Source of the DNA: Sisyra terminalis
Taxonomy: Eukaryota; Arthropoda; Insecta; Neuroptera; Sisyridae
Length of the DNA: 64,000 nucleotides
NCBI GenBank assembly: GCA_958496175.1
Contig: OY292275.1
Span: 15,314,001 to 15,378,000 of the forward strand
Reading direction: 5' to 3'
Every line of letters starts with the position of its first letter. The stretch's first letter is position 1. Shown here piece by piece: positions 37,801 through 50,924 of this stretch. The position numbers were made by a program, and so were the translations under genes. The notes beneath the pieces were generated by a model that was not told the origin of the DNA, did not search any database, and saw only the letters and a program-made list of their open reading frames with translations.

Positions 37801-40180
37801 TATTGTTTTACTTTATATTTCACTTTTTCTCTCCACAGTGTATAGCATTTTACATCCATACAATATATTCTTAAACATTTTACAAGACAACTATAAATTT
37901 CTGTCTACAAAACTTATAATAATAAATTCACTAAAATTATGAACTTTTCTCGGTTTTTCACCCAAATATTAATATCGCTTATGAGGCATTCCATTAAATA
38001 ACTTTGCTTGAATAAAATTAAGCAAGCTCTATGAGTAACCCTAGATTTTGTGAGCCTAGATCTCTATTATTTGAGGGAATATTTCTACACCATGGGGATA
38101 AATCCTGAGCTAAGAGAATGCTAACAAATATGGTGAGAGAGGAAAATTACATTTTTTGTCCTACTTAATTGTCCAGCTCTGACTTTTAGTTTCCTTAGGT
38201 TTCTGGAATTACCTGGCTATGATCTAACAAGCATTCTTTGGGGACCCAATCAACTACCTCGAAAATTCATCTCTAAAGCAATACTATATTGATAATCTTT
38301 CAAAATAAAATTTTTCTGTAGTTTTGAAACGTGGTAAGATAAAAAGAAATAGCCATGATCTTACAAGTATTCTTAGGGACCCAATCTACTACCATTTGAA
38401 ATTCATCTCAAAATTCATCTCATTATCTGCTTGAAAATGCTTATAAAAATTTATATTAAAGCTGTAAATAACTACAATATAATACTACAATAGATAAGTA
38501 TTTCGGTTTTATATTGTGATAATTTCATCAAATATTCGTTGATTTGGAAGTGATTACCAATAAAAGAGGAAATTTAATGCGCTAGATTATGAAGGTTTAT
38601 CATGACGGCATAAGCTTTGCTTGATTGCATAATACGTGTTATGTTATCAGAAATAAGATATGTTTGTGAAGTTTATGATTAATTTTTATAATATTTGGAT
38701 AATTTTATGATTAAATATCACCTAATTTTGGTTGAATTATCGTCCTTCCAGATATTAGGTTCCATTCCTATTTATTCCTATTTTGATTAACACGCCGCGT
38801 TTTCACTATGTTGTGAAGTTTCCCAGATTGATATGGAAAGGGAAATCGCTAACACAATCGATAAAAGTAAACTGTAATATTCAAACCATATTATAGTAGA
38901 AGAGAAGTATTATGGTTAAAAAACCCGAGCGAGTGGTTCGGATTTTCCTCTTAACCAATTTAAAAAAAATAAAAATGCGATAATGATTGCCAACTTTCGA
39001 TTCGTAAGTGACACCTGAAGAAGAAGAAAGTTCACTATTGTTCTGGTTGATAAGAAACTCGTTTGTACTATAGTATAACGATTTCTTCAAATCAATCGAT
39101 AATTTGGCTATCACCATGATTATTTCACAGAATTGAGTACAAAAAGAATATTCGATACATTTATGAAGGGAACAAGTAAGCTAGACTAATTAGACCAAAT
39201 AGACCAAGAAATAGCTACGGGGTGCAATAGTTTCTAGGACACGGGATAGAGAAACTGGTCAAAGTGGCACCCAAAAATAAAAACAGGACATTTGGTTTTC
39301 TAAATTTTGAATTCGATGGTTTCGGGAAACAGTGCAAAACTGAATATTTGTAAATCTAGAACTTTTTAATTTAGTCATATTATAGACCTAGGTCTATTCC
39401 ATTTCATTTTTTGTTGGCAAGTGGTTTATATATTTTGAGGCTAGTTTTTGAGGTAAAAGTTATTTAGAATAATAGTAAGGAACATGTTTATATGATCCTA
39501 CAACGAATCTGTTTCTAAATTAATTTTGTTGCATCATTTTGCGGCATATAGTTTGCGCAGCAACTATTTGCATATACCTGCAACGATAAAATCAAATCAA
39601 CAATAATTAATGGCTCATTTAAATTTAAACGTCATTTTTTCCTCTTTTAATGAATAGTTTGGTTGGTGTAAACTAAATGTTAAATTTTTGATAAAGTCGA
39701 CAAAATGTTGAATATTTAAATGGAAATGTGGCGTGATGTGAGTGTATCATAACACTGTTTTTTAACAACGAAAAAAATAATCTACAGTTTAAAAATCGCT
39801 TGAGAACAATTGACTTTTATTGTCTTCTTCCTAATGAAACAATTTATACTTGTCATTGAATATAAATTGGATTACTAGTAAAAATGTAATAAAATAATTT
39901 CGAAGAAGAGAAACATTTTTTTTTACATTTTATTCGTGTCTCTCACTTAATGATTTTATGATATAACCTACATTACCCGACCCCCCTTGGCTGTATCATT
40001 TAAAACGTTTATATCATTTAAATTTAAAGCAATTATGCAAATGTAAAATTACAGCACAGCACTTAAAAGAATATCTTAATGTTTATTAAATTTCATTCGT
40101 TTGAATTCGAATTGCGTTTTTATCGTCTCTTCATATCGTTGTTCTTGGTGATTTTATCTTAAATCGAAATATTTTTTATC
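34827..40180. other. AT-rich non-coding stretch with small repeats
   Basis: No supported gene. GCATGT/ATGCAT repeats lie at 35460-35495. A relatively GC-rich, exon-less block at 36570-36730 (CGGGCCGACTGGTGCCCACC and on) may be conserved regulatory DNA. A diverged direct duplication of ~60 bp occurs at 38216-38275 and 38351-38410 (GGGACCCAATC, CTACC, ATTCATCTC). Confidence 0.45.
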
Positions 40181-40394
40181 GTCGCAATGATTCACGAAGT
40201 GTTCATCTACTTCATATATTACGTACCATTATCGTCGATATATGAGTTGTTCATCGAAAAAAGCGGGCACGTTAATCGAAAAACTGACAAAACCAAGCGA
40301 TCGAACCAACGTGGCTCGGGAATCGAACGCAATTTGAGGCAACGAGACATTTATCGGAATTTTTTGCCTTTTGTTGGCATCACGTAGGAATTAC

Positions 40395-40450
40395 TATATA
40401 AAAAGGGAGACTTGGATGGTCTCGTAACATAACGCAAACGTAACATAACG
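40395..40450 (+). promoter_or_regulatory. Candidate TATA-box promoter
   Basis: TATATAAAAAGGG at 40395-40407 is a good TATA box. About 20-30 bp downstream are two copies of CGTAACATAACG (about 40423-40434 and 40439-40450). The surrounding 40190-40500 is CpG-rich in an AT-rich background. It points toward the plus-strand exon at 44013, so it could drive that gene, but no linking exon was identified. Confidence 0.4.
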
Positions 40451-41149
40451 TTTTCTATTATATCTTCGCGTGTCTACTCGTCTGTCTTTTGGTTTATGTG
40501 GCGCTTTTGTTGTCAACGCAAACAATAGATGCAATAATAGCCTAGAGGCCTCTTGATATCTTTTTTCCGGGCCTATTATTTTGATAAATGGATTTGTACG
40601 TGCGTGTAGTTCTTATTCACCTGTATATTTTTCGATTTGGAGAGACTTAACGCCCGTTTCTCATAAGACTTAATCGAAGGAAAACGTGTTTGGTATGCTT
40701 CATTCATTAGCTCTAAATGCCTGTCGACGCCTCACCGTACACAATGCTTAACCTGAATCTTTTGATCAAAAAACAGTAGTTTCATTAAACCTCATAAAGT
40801 GGCACTTAAACAAAAATCTATAGACAATATATTAGAAGATATATGTCCTTATTGATTTCTTAAAATCTATATGATTCACACAATAACAATGATATTGTTC
40901 CATGCTTTTCCATGATCTAATTAATCTGAAGCTTTAGAAAAATGAAAAAACATATTGGAGAACTAATAAATAAAAATAGAATGAAAATTTTGATTCCGAA
41001 TTGGTCTTTGGAGAAAAGAGAAACGAATTATACCTATGTAACAGTGACATTTTTTTATTTTTTTTTATTTTGTTTTAGAAACAAAAGCTCATTAAAAATA
41101 TTTTTTCTAGAGAAACTTTTTTTGCCACCCAATTATTTTTCTTCCTATC

Positions 41150-41370
41150 CTAATAATACTTTGTAACTTCCCTTGTAAGCTTTGTTACATAACAAAATTA
41201 TGTGTTTTGACTACTATTTAAAGAATGTTTATTAAATATAATTCATTATATTATTACTCTGTTTAAATATATACATTTGTAATGTATTATTCTGGTTTTA
41301 TGTACAGATGCTTTGCATCTCTATAAAATGTAAACTGGTATTTAAATAAATAATAAAAAAAAATAATGAA
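41150..41370 (+). repeat. Possible 3' tail of a retroelement
   Basis: TGTAAGCTTTGTTACATAAC through GATGCTTTGCATCTCTATAA and AATAAATAATAAAAAAAAAT resembles the 3' UTR and A-rich tail of a non-LTR retrotransposon or an ordinary polyadenylated 3' end, with AATAAA near 41345. No coding part was identified upstream. Confidence 0.3.
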
Positions 41371-42873
41371 ATGAGCTCAACAAATACTTTGGGAATTACA
41401 TGCTTTTGGTTTTTCATTTTCATATAACAAGAGATGAGCAAATGAAAAATGCAGATGAAGCTTTGAAGTTTTTGTAATTACTTTTGAAAAGCGCTACGGT
41501 TAGTATTGGATTCAAAACGAATAAGCGATATGATATATATCGAGAGCTTTTAAAAACAAACAATAGAATTAGCAAAACTAGTTTTTTATCAAAGACTACT
41601 AGGCTCTTTGTATTATATTGTGATGAATGAAAAGGTTCGCTATAGTGGGATTGGTTAAATACATTTTGATCATTATTTCTTTATTATTCCAATAAAATAA
41701 TGAAATTTCAATAAAATTTCAGTTTTATTTATATTTTATTATTCTATTGTTAATTTCAACATGTCGATTTGCTTACATATTTATCTGAAACAAAACTTAC
41801 TAAGAAAGCCACAAACTGATTGAAAGAGCTTTCATTAACGATTTAATCTTTAGCGACTTATGAGTTTTGTAACAACTTTAACCCTTTAAGTAGTTCGCAC
41901 CCCTTTGAATCTGAAAATACGTCTCCGCACCGCACTGATATTTTTTTTTAGTTTTGAATTTATTTTTAAAAATTTCATAATTTATTGTTAGTGACATCTC
42001 CTGGCTTTTCCAAATATACCTTCCCGCACCCAAAGGATGCGAACACCACTGGTTAAGAAACACTGATATAATGGGTACTTATTACCTAAAACAGCACTTC
42101 TAGCATAGGACAAGGAAACATGAAAGAAGATATCGAATCCCAAGGGATGTAAAGACAGTAGAGTTAGATATAATATATATTGTACAAATTGTTTTCTTCA
42201 CTGCAGATTTAATGCACGTTGCATGTTACAGTACCCATCTTTTACGTACCATTTATAGAGTATTTTGTAGGTCCGAGGTTATTTTGGGTAATATCAAACT
42301 TTACGGGAACTAGTTACTACAGTCATCTACTTAGTCTATTGATTGGCTGGATAAAATTTTCTGTTGGGATTTATCTTAGGGAAATAATCTCGTTTTTGCT
42401 AGCTTCCATTAACTATATGACATGTACCTATTGCACGTTCTGCATTGCTCAGGGATTATGTGGCTCTTGCCTTCGTGGATGTGGAAGTAGGCCTTCCTGT
42501 AAGAGCTGACCTATATGCAACATTGTCACACAAATGATACTAATCAAAGGTTCAGCACAGGAAAAAATAATAATTTTTTTTTAAATGCGAGGAGAATATT
42601 TTATAAGTCAATTTTGAAAAATATTTGAAGTCATTACGTACATAAATGAAAAACAACTACTTATTATAATACCTTTTATTTTGTTTATCCCCTTTTTTCA
42701 ACGGGTTCTTTCGTGCCACTCTTTCCTACACACAACTCTATATCTAAAATCTAGATTACTTTTTAAGCTAGCAATAATACGTAAGTCTGGAAACATTCTG
42801 AATTAAACCACTTACTTCCATTTATCTTTTGATTCTTGTTTCAATAATACAAATTCAAAAATTTAGTCATATA

Positions 42874-43368
42874 TTGATTGTCCCATAAGTTCTTTTCTTT
42901 TCTTATATGAAATAAATACACATTATTTACTGTTTAAGGATTATGATTTATTTTGTTATATAAGAACCCTTTTGCTGCATTACCTTCTTTCATCTCTCAG
43001 AAAGCGTCATGGTGTCTTCATTTCAAAATTTTTGTATTTTGGACAACAAATAATCCATGGAGTGCCATTTTATTTTTCTAATGGATTTAAAGAGTTTATA
43101 GAGGTAAAACTTTTTTTAGGATAGAATGAAGTAATAATTAAATGAAGCAAAATTTGGACAGTATATAAAATGCGGAAAAACATCCCAATCAAACTATGCG
43201 AGCTTTTTTTCTACCACTAATGAAATATGTGATCACGCGCTATCATGATGAAAGTTGCATATCCAGGAATAACACGGTTCTTATATACCAAAATAAATCA
43301 TATCGAAAGAATTAATATTGTGTATTCATTTCATATTAGAAAAAGGAAAGAACTTATGGTACTACTAA
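42874..43368. mobile_element. Mariner-type MITE, 495 bp, TA target site
   Basis: The ends TTGATTGTCCCATAAGTTCT and, reversed, TTAGTAGTACCATAAGTTCT are flanked by TA (42872-42873 and 43369-43370). CCATAAGTT-type termini are characteristic of mariner. The inverted similarity continues for about 95 bp on each side (ATATGAAATAAATACACA, TATGATTTATTTTG, TATATAAGAACC). No transposase frame survives inside. Confidence 0.7.
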
Positions 43369-44012
43369 TAAATTTATGTACTTAAGAACTTTGGTTCAGA
43401 TTTCATATTTCACAGGTAATTTTACTTTTAAAGTTCTTAAATCTCTTAAAACTTATGTTTTTAATATAAACACACATAATAAAAATATAATTAAATGAAA
43501 AATAAAAACCTTCTATAAGTGTGATTTTTTTAGTAGTACTGTTACAGAAAAAGTGAAACTTTCAATGATTTTTTTACTCAATATTTCATAATTTATTTAT
43601 AACTTTAATCTATTACGAGTTTCTAATAATTGTAGGTTTCTAAAAATATAAATTTGTTAAAGAAAAAAAAAAATCATTATCAAGTTCAGCGATTTTTCAA
43701 ACAATATTCATTTCCTATTTTATTACTTCACTGCCCCTTTCAATTTTAATCTACGATCTCCTTATACGTTACAAACTTATTGTTTAATTTATAGTCTTTT
43801 AAAACATTTACTCGAACCTTTTATTTATATGTCTTTACGACTATCAATTTAAGCAAAAATATAGCCGAGAGGTTTTAAATTTCGACAATAAATTCCAATA
43901 ATAAATTAAATTACAAATTCGTGATTGTAAAATTAACAATAAAATTGAATGCTTAATCAGATGTCAATTTTTTGCGAATTAGCTTTCTAATTTTGATTGA
44001 TTTTTGTTCTAG

Positions 44013-44762
44013 GTAACTCCAACAGGACGTCATGTGCGGAGTTTTGACGAATCTTCCTGGCGGGTGACGGACGAAACTGCGTTTCACACGATCCAGTCAT
44101 CGGGGTCGGGAAAAGCGGGTAAAGACGAGCCGAAGAACGTGAAAAATGATAAAAACGAGGAGTTTTCTCGCACAAATGAAACGCGCAAAAGTAAAACAAA
44201 ACGTGTGAAAAACTATTTGAAAAAGTGTAAGGATGCTGCATTGGGTACTGCAGTAGCACTTACTGCCAATGTTCAAAGTACTGCCGAATCTTCAAAATCT
44301 GCCGCTAGTTCTAAAGCATCGAATGATGTGGGACGAACTTCGTGGTATGTACAAAATGAGAATAAGACTCTGGAAATCGATTTTACTGACAACTTTGTGA
44401 CGGTTGTGACTATCGATAACGATATTTGGGAAACTGTTGAAGAACTCCAACCGTTAGACACTCTTTCGAGTTTAGTGCAAAACTGTGATGAAAACGCGAT
44501 TGATCTAAGTCCAGTCGATCCACCTCCAAATAATTCCAATACCGATCAGTGTGAGGTCGCTACTGAAGTTTCAGTAACTAATTTAGATAATAGCGATTGT
44601 GAAACGGGCATTGATTTAGTGAACATTGAATTCGGTAATGAAGCTAGTGAAGAATATACGGGACAAAGTGTTTACGATTCAACGCCTGATTTATCGATCA
44701 ACACCAATGTCGAGTCGGGCGGCGAAGACGATCAAATTCCCACATCTGAACTTCCATCAGAG
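44013..44762 (+). CDS. Internal coding exon of an unrecognised insect gene (250 codons)
   Basis: A 750-bp open stretch is bounded by an acceptor (TTTTTGTTCTAG at 44001-44012) and a donor (CAGAG followed by GTATGT at 44763). It begins and ends in phase 0. The translation starts VTPTGRHVRSFDESSWRVTD. Residues ~25-80 are Lys-rich and basic, including KTKRVKNYLKKCKDAALGT. The rest is acidic and Ser/Asn/Asp-rich, including TIDNDIWETVEELQPLDTL and VDPPPNNSNTDQ, and probably disordered. No signal peptide or membrane segment is seen. GC content and codon use are clearly more gene-like than the surroundings. I do not recognise the family. It fits the next plus-strand exon at 60065 in phase. An internal methionine start is absent at the beginning, so an upstream exon is expected. 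Confidence 0.75.
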
Positions 44763-46133
44763 GTATGTCCTTTATTAAAAATTCAACTTATTGTGGTTTC
44801 AGTCCCGAAACTCCATCCATTTCAATACCGTTAGAAATTGAATAGAATTGGAGATAATGAGAAAGAGGGCGGGGGTTATTTATTGATTAAATTCTATTCC
44901 GGGGGTCCAGACTTGTCTTATTTATTTATTTGACCGGATTCTGTGAGGATTTAATAAAAGTCTAACGGGTTTTTCATTTTCAAATAGAGCCTTAATTACG
45001 CCTATGGCTTTTTTCAATTAATTTTAATTTGAGGAACGAATGGGAAATACATGAATTTAATAACTTTTTCGAAAATATATCTAAAGGTAGACAAGCTAAG
45101 AATAAGTCCAGGAAAGTTATATATTTACATATAAAAACTTTGAAAATTACTTCAAAACAAACTAAACTTGTTCTAACGTTTCGAAATTAACATATAAAAG
45201 TTAATTTAAAAAATAATATATAGGTGCTGGTTTATTTATATCAAAATAGGGATCCGATTTTGGATATATGTAATTCCTATATTGGTAACTGATGCAAAGA
45301 TAATTTGTTTTTATAGATAAATAATTGAATTATTAAGACTAAACGAAGAATAATATGTATACTTCCTGGAAAGCAAATGAATCAAACTTTCAATTTTTTC
45401 AGATTATTTAGTGCATAGATTAGATCTTTATTTCATTGGAAAAAATCAAAATTTTCTGGAAGTGAAGAAAATTTTGGAGATTGATTTTTTTCTTTAAAAC
45501 AATTAACTTCTCCAAAAAATAAAGTTGGTGAAGACATAATAGAGTTAAAAAAGTTTTATAGCTCGAAATTTATTGTTTTATTTATTTAATGAAAAAAATT
45601 GTACTCTTAGATGCAAATACATATTTTAGGTTCTTTTACTGGTACGAAATTTCAAATTCCATTTAATTATGCTTGGATTTTATGGATCGTATGGTTCTGC
45701 AATCTCTGGTTATGACTTCCATATAAGAAGTCGTGTTAGTATTCTGGTTTAAGTTTAGTCGAAAAATCAATTATAAATAGGCAAGAAAATGAGAAGCAGA
45801 TATTTCTTACTAACGAGTCCAAATACTGCAACCACTTCCGATTTACGAATATCAAAGTTTTTTAGGCTCTCAAACTTCAGAATCCAGGTATTCTTTTTCC
45901 ATTCTTGATAAGATTTCCTACTAAATAATGTTATTTTTTTTGTTTATGATCGATTTCAGCATTCTCAACATTGGCATTGTTCTCAATAAATGAATTTTAG
46001 TATTGTAGGTTCAGGTATCAAATTTTTTTGAATCAGAATTTGAAATAAATCATTTCTCTGTAGAAAAATGCTTTCTCGAAATGATCATTCTCATAAATTT
46101 AGTTCGAGTAAGATTTTACAAAGTATAAATATT

Positions 46134-46358
46134 GGCTTAAGTGTACTTTAGCACTCCCACAATCTGGCAACGTTGCATTTTCGACTTTGTTTTTAATTTA
46201 ATTCGCGATATTTTTGTTTATTCAATTCTAATATGGTATAATTCTCTCTTTTGTGGCTAAATTTTCATTATGGACCGATTTAATCGCGAATCAAATTAAA
46301 AACAAAGACGAAAATGCAACATTGCCAGATTTTGGGTGTGCTAAAGTACACATGAGCC
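46134..46358. mobile_element. MITE, 225 bp, with perfect 8-bp TSD TAAATATT
   Basis: Inverted arms of ~75 bp run from GGCTTAAGTGTACTTTAGCA at the left to TGTGCTAAAGTACACATGAG-CC at the right. The octamer TAAATATT directly flanks both sides (46126-46133 and 46359-46366). An 8-bp TSD points to hAT, Merlin or P-type transposition; GG ends are compatible with Merlin but do not decide it. A solo arm is at 6901-6975. No coding capacity. Confidence 0.85.
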
Positions 46359-46813
46359 TAAATATTAACATCGTACTACTCTGTATAGCAAAATTTTTAC
46401 GACACCTTAATAGAAAAGCCGCGGCTCCCCAGGGTGCCGTGGCGCACAGTTTGGGAAAGACTGCTTTAGTATATATAATTTCAACTATTTATTAAATTAT
46501 TTTAGTATATACCAAGTTCTATTTTTAGCTTACTTGCCAAGATTGATTCATTACATTTTAAATTTGTCAAAATTCTTCGGGAAAAAAAATTTTTTGGAAA
46601 AATGTTTCTTGGAGGGATAATCCAGAACGATTTACAATACTTTCTCCTTGTTTTACATAGGTTTGAGCTCCTGTTAAAGGGAAAACACATATGAGAGACA
46701 AATTATTAGAAAAATATAATTTTAAATTGTTGCTCATTAAAAGATTGAATTTCTTTGAGAAATTGTCTTAGGTGGATATATTCACATCTAGATAGTGACA
46801 TTAATCTTTCAGC

Positions 46814-47876
46814 CGAATTTTCTTCCAGAAAATTGAGAAAATACGGGTATTTTCATGTAATAACTGGTGATATGTGTAGTATTTTTTTAACAGTAAATAT
46901 TATTTATTAAAAAGCTATTTTAAGGATATGGTCTATCTATACATAAGTGAAAATACCGGCTCTTATAGTACAAACCTGACAATTCTTTAAAACTATGATA
47001 AAGTTAACTTTATTTCATAACACCGGCACACAAAAAAAAAAAGTGCTCTGTACTTTTGACCGGACCTACATAAATCTACGTATTTTGACCCCCTGAACAC
47101 GAATCCGGGGTCGGTTTGACCCGTACACCCTCAAAAATTCGAGAAAACTTTAAAAAACCGAAAGAAATGGTTAAAATCGGCAGTTTTGGTGACATAAAAA
47201 TTTTTTTGAACTAAACCGAACATGATTTTCATGTTTTTCGATCCGCTGAATACAAATTCGAAGTTTATGTAGACCATAAGCCGTTTTTATTGTAAGAAAA
47301 TTGCCTGCTTTGCGAGCCTACCGTCTGTCCCTGGGTTAAAGGCGTATATGCCGTCATGGCAGGCACAAGCGAAAAGTGTTTTACGATGCAGGGATTCGGA
47401 ACCCCAGTGTCGGCGCCTGGCCAGAGTGAGAAAGTAGGCTCGCAAAACAGGCAATTTTCTTACAATAAAAACGGCTTTACAATAAAAAAATTTTTATGTC
47501 ACCAAAACTGCCGATTTTAATCATTTTTTTCGGTTTTTTAAAGTTTTCTCGAATTTTTGAGGGTGTACGGGTCAAACCGACCCCTGATTCGTGTTCAGGG
47601 GGTCAAAATACGTAGATTTATGTAGGTCCGGTCAAAAGTACAGAGCACTTTTTTTTTTGTGTGCCGGTGTTATGAAATAAAGTTAACTTTATCATAGTTT
47701 TAAAGAATTGTCAGGTTTGTACTATAAGAGCCGGTATTTTCACTTAAGTATAGATAGACCATATCCTTAAAATAGCTTTTTAATAAATAATATTTACTGT
47801 TAAAAAAATACTACACATATCACCAGTTATTACATGAAAATACCCGTATTTTCTCAATTTTCTGGAAGAAAATTCG
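46814..47876. mobile_element. 1.06-kb foldback element with GC-rich central core
   Basis: Left arm 46814 to about 47322 and right arm about 47435-47876 are near-perfect inverted copies, apart from a ~70-bp extra piece in the left arm (about 47207-47278). Nested in the arms, CACCGGCACAC with an A-run and GTGCTCTGTACTTTTGACCG (about 47022-47065, complement 47625-47669) looks like a transposon terminus. The unpaired core 47323-47434 is GC-rich (CCCTGGGTTAAAGGCGTATA, GGGATTCGGAACCCC, GTCGGCGCCTGGCC), unlike its surroundings. No ORF. Confidence 0.8.
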
Positions 47877-47881
47877 TCTTT

Positions 47882-47925
47882 CCGGTCAAAAGTACAGAGC
47901 ACTTTTTTTTTGTGTGCCGGTGTAA
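47882..47925 (-). repeat. Third copy of the CCGGTCAAAAG...GTGCCGGTG terminus
   Basis: CCGGTCAAAAGTACAGAGCA, a T-run, then GTGTGCCGGTG repeats the inner terminus of the foldback element, 6 bp beyond its right arm. It suggests a nested insertion or a partial tandem duplication. Confidence 0.75.
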
Positions 47926-48599
47926 TTAATAATGCCGGCACTATTTTTATTCGTTCATAAATTTGCAAAAAAAATCTCCCACAAATATCTGTAATTAATT
48001 TTTTGGGTATCATTTCCCTACACCAATTAAAAATGAAATAGATTTGTAATTCAATTTAATTAACATTGAGCTTATATTTCATATAACCGATTAATTTTCT
48101 TCATGCATTTATTATCGCTTTGTTTTCAAAATACTGGAAAAAATTAGACGTAAGCTATGGTTAATTTTTTTTAATTTAACATTACCACTGAAGTCATAAT
48201 TTTATGTACGATATATTACAAAATGGATATATCCACCTATGTGGTTTTTATTACAATATGTTGGTGTGCAATCGAAACGAATTTTTCTTCATCAAACGAG
48301 AGCAAAGAAGGGAAGTATATACGGTTTGATTTATTCACGAATGCAATCAGTGCACAAATATTTGCATGCCATACTAGCGAGAGATTGCATCGAAATTGTG
48401 CCCATAAATCGTCATAAATTACATTTGAGAAACATTTAAAATTTGAATGAATCCGTGAAGCATAATCTCGAAACTTTGTACGACTCGCAACCTAGGTGGG
48501 TTACGGTGTTAAACCAAATATTATGACGAATACGAAGATCGAGAAACATATTATTTTTTTTATTTTTCATTTTTCGTCTGGTCATTTTGATGATGATCG

Positions 48600-48740
48600 T
48601 TTGAGGTTAAGAAGCTGAGGGCGGTTCGCGTGCTCCATCCATTCCGGGTCGACATATTCACATCTTCTCGATCAGAGACTCCGACATCGAAGACCGGAGC
48701 CGCGCCGTGACGTCCTTAGGCATTCCCGTGACGTTTTTAA
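48600..48740. promoter_or_regulatory. GC/CpG-rich non-coding block, candidate conserved element
   Basis: GGGCGGTTCGCGTGCTCCAT, TTCCGGGTCGACATATTC and CCGGAGCCGCGCCGTGACGT stand out in AT-rich intronic DNA. The best open frame is only about 35 codons, so coding is unlikely. Intronic enhancer is a possibility. Confidence 0.3.
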
Positions 48741-50192
48741 TGTGTATGATTAATATTTTTATCCCTTTTCAATCCACATGGGCAACGGACGGATTTTCTT
48801 TTTTCGTAAAACTTATTCAAATACATGAGAAATGAATGACTCGACTTTTTCATGGTGGCTTTAAAGGGAAAAGAGCCAGGGGATGACTTTGCATCAACCA
48901 AAAAGAACCGAATGAATCGAGCCGAAACGAGTTTGACCTTTTACCGACAGAGGTTATCATTTCGAATTCGGAACATTTGTTATTAACATGTCCGAAATGG
49001 CGTTAAAATGATTTATATAATATCTTCCTTATAAAATATTCAAATCTTCAAGCTATAACATTACATTTAATCGCTTATTATAACAATTTCGATCAAATAA
49101 ACTACACTATCCCAGATTTTCATTTCCCCGTTTCTACTCAAACCATTTTGGCGTTATCTTCACGAAAAAAACTCGTTTAATTAAACTTTATGGAATCATT
49201 TGCCGGTATGAATGTTCAAGTCGGTGATGTTCCAAGGGTGCATTTTGGGGGTGTGTTCAATTCTGATAATAACAGTTATGATTGCCTTTATCTTACCTGA
49301 CTGCTTTTAATCACCATGATATAATCTCAAAACCAGAACTACCCTTATTTAAGTTGGTAAATAAAAAGGGAGGATTTTGAAAAAAAATTAAGGGTTGCTT
49401 CACTAGATGGATGAGTGAATGAATTATGAAGTTCCTAGATAAATTTATCTACGTCAATTTCAAATTTCAACATATGTGTTTTATGTATTAAATATATTAT
49501 TAGACTCCCTCCTGTTTTTTTGTATTGCAAACCAACTATTATCACTTCATCCCTTATTGCCAATTGCCAATCCATCCTTGTAAACAAGACTATTGTACGT
49601 CTGTCAAATCATCATTTGTTCTTGTCATAATAACAATTGTTATGGAAGGCATTGAATAATTGAAATAATCGTTTTATGAAAATGGATGGAAATTATTTGA
49701 AAAGCATTTACGAATGATACGGGAAACCACGAGGAACTAGTTTTAAATACAATAGCTTTTTCTATGTTTATTGCCTAGCTGTGGTAACATTTTCCATATG
49801 AGGAAAAAAAAAAACTTTTCCTTCATTTTTACGATAGCAAAACCACTGTTTTTAAAGTCATGCTTACAATAAACAGTGCAATTTAATTTACTGTTTTAAT
49901 TTACGACTTAACATGAAAGTTGAGTTTGAAATTTTTGTAAATAAAAGAAGGTTGGCACAGGGTATATTGTAAATGGTAAATTATTAAAATTTTCTGAAAA
50001 TCGAACCGCTTTGTTTAGGGATTCGTATTTAAGTAAAAATTATTATAAGTAAAAAAAGAAGTGGGAAGTTATACTTATTTGGCGTAATTGAAAAAATGTT
50101 TTTAATCTACTGCTATAGCCTCATCTAGTAGTGCCTGAAATGACACATCAGTTACAAGTAGTTTGTGAAAACTAAAATATCATATAGTTTAA

Positions 50193-50924
50193 GGGTGGAT
50201 CACCGTCAGAACGTAAAAAAAAATGTTTTTTTTTAAAACTGCTGCCATTTTTTTTAGAGATATTAAAAAACGGTCTTCGGCATATAAATGTTGAAGTTTT
50301 GAACTATTTTTTTTTATTTGCTCCGATATGTCCCTCCCTCCCCCTTTTACAGCGCTTTGAAAAAGGGTCCTCAGAAATGAGGAGGCAAACGGGAGACAAG
50401 CTTTCTCGGAAACCGGAAGTCGGATCATGATTTTCCAAAGAATGTAGGTTTTGGTAATGCGTCTTCTTGGTACCGAACTTGGAAAATTTGAAAAAAGTTG
50501 AAAATTCACAAAATGGCGCGACTTTGAAAAAAAAGTTAAAAACAACGACGTTTTTTTGAACCTTTCCCCCTCTCTCACTTTGAGGGGGAGGAGGTTTGTC
50601 CAATTTCAGAGGTTCAGTACCAAGAAGACGTGTTGAACTATAACACTCTCCAGTTTCAAGTCAATCTGTCGGATAGTTTCTGAGAAATCTTGTCTCCCAG
50701 TTTTAAAAAGTTGATTTCGAGAAAAACGCATTTAAAGTTTCTTTAAGATATTTTTTTATGTTATTATCAATTAATTCAATTTTTATGTATATATATAAAT
50801 ATAGGTCTATAACTCGAAATATTTCGAATATCGACAAATCCTTTTAAGAAGTTATTCTTGAATGTTATAAGAAGACATTTATGGAAAAAAAAAACGATTT
50901 TTTTTTTCTGACGGGGATCCACCC
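50193..50924. mobile_element. TTAA-target MITE, 732 bp (Kolobok- or piggyBac-type)
   Basis: Termini GGGTGGATCACCGTCAGAAC and, reversed, GGGTGGATCCCCGTCAGAAA form ~19-bp TIRs. TTAA lies immediately outside each (50189-50192 and 50925-50928). A TTAA duplication is used by piggyBac and Kolobok; GGG at the tip fits Kolobok better. The interior has A/T runs and CCTCCCTCCCCC. The minus-strand frames across it are low-complexity and not transposase. Confidence 0.75.

Noticed and set aside
42207..42509. Cys-rich plus-strand frame (CTYCTFC, GLCGSCLRGCG) after a splice-acceptor-like CTGCAG
   Set aside because: The first two thirds are random-looking hydrophobic sequence, no start codon fits and no family matches; kept as unproven.
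50189..50603. Two overlapping minus-strand frames of 99-129 codons
   Set aside because: They lie inside the TTAA-flanked MITE and are driven by its A/T and C runs; no transposase motif.
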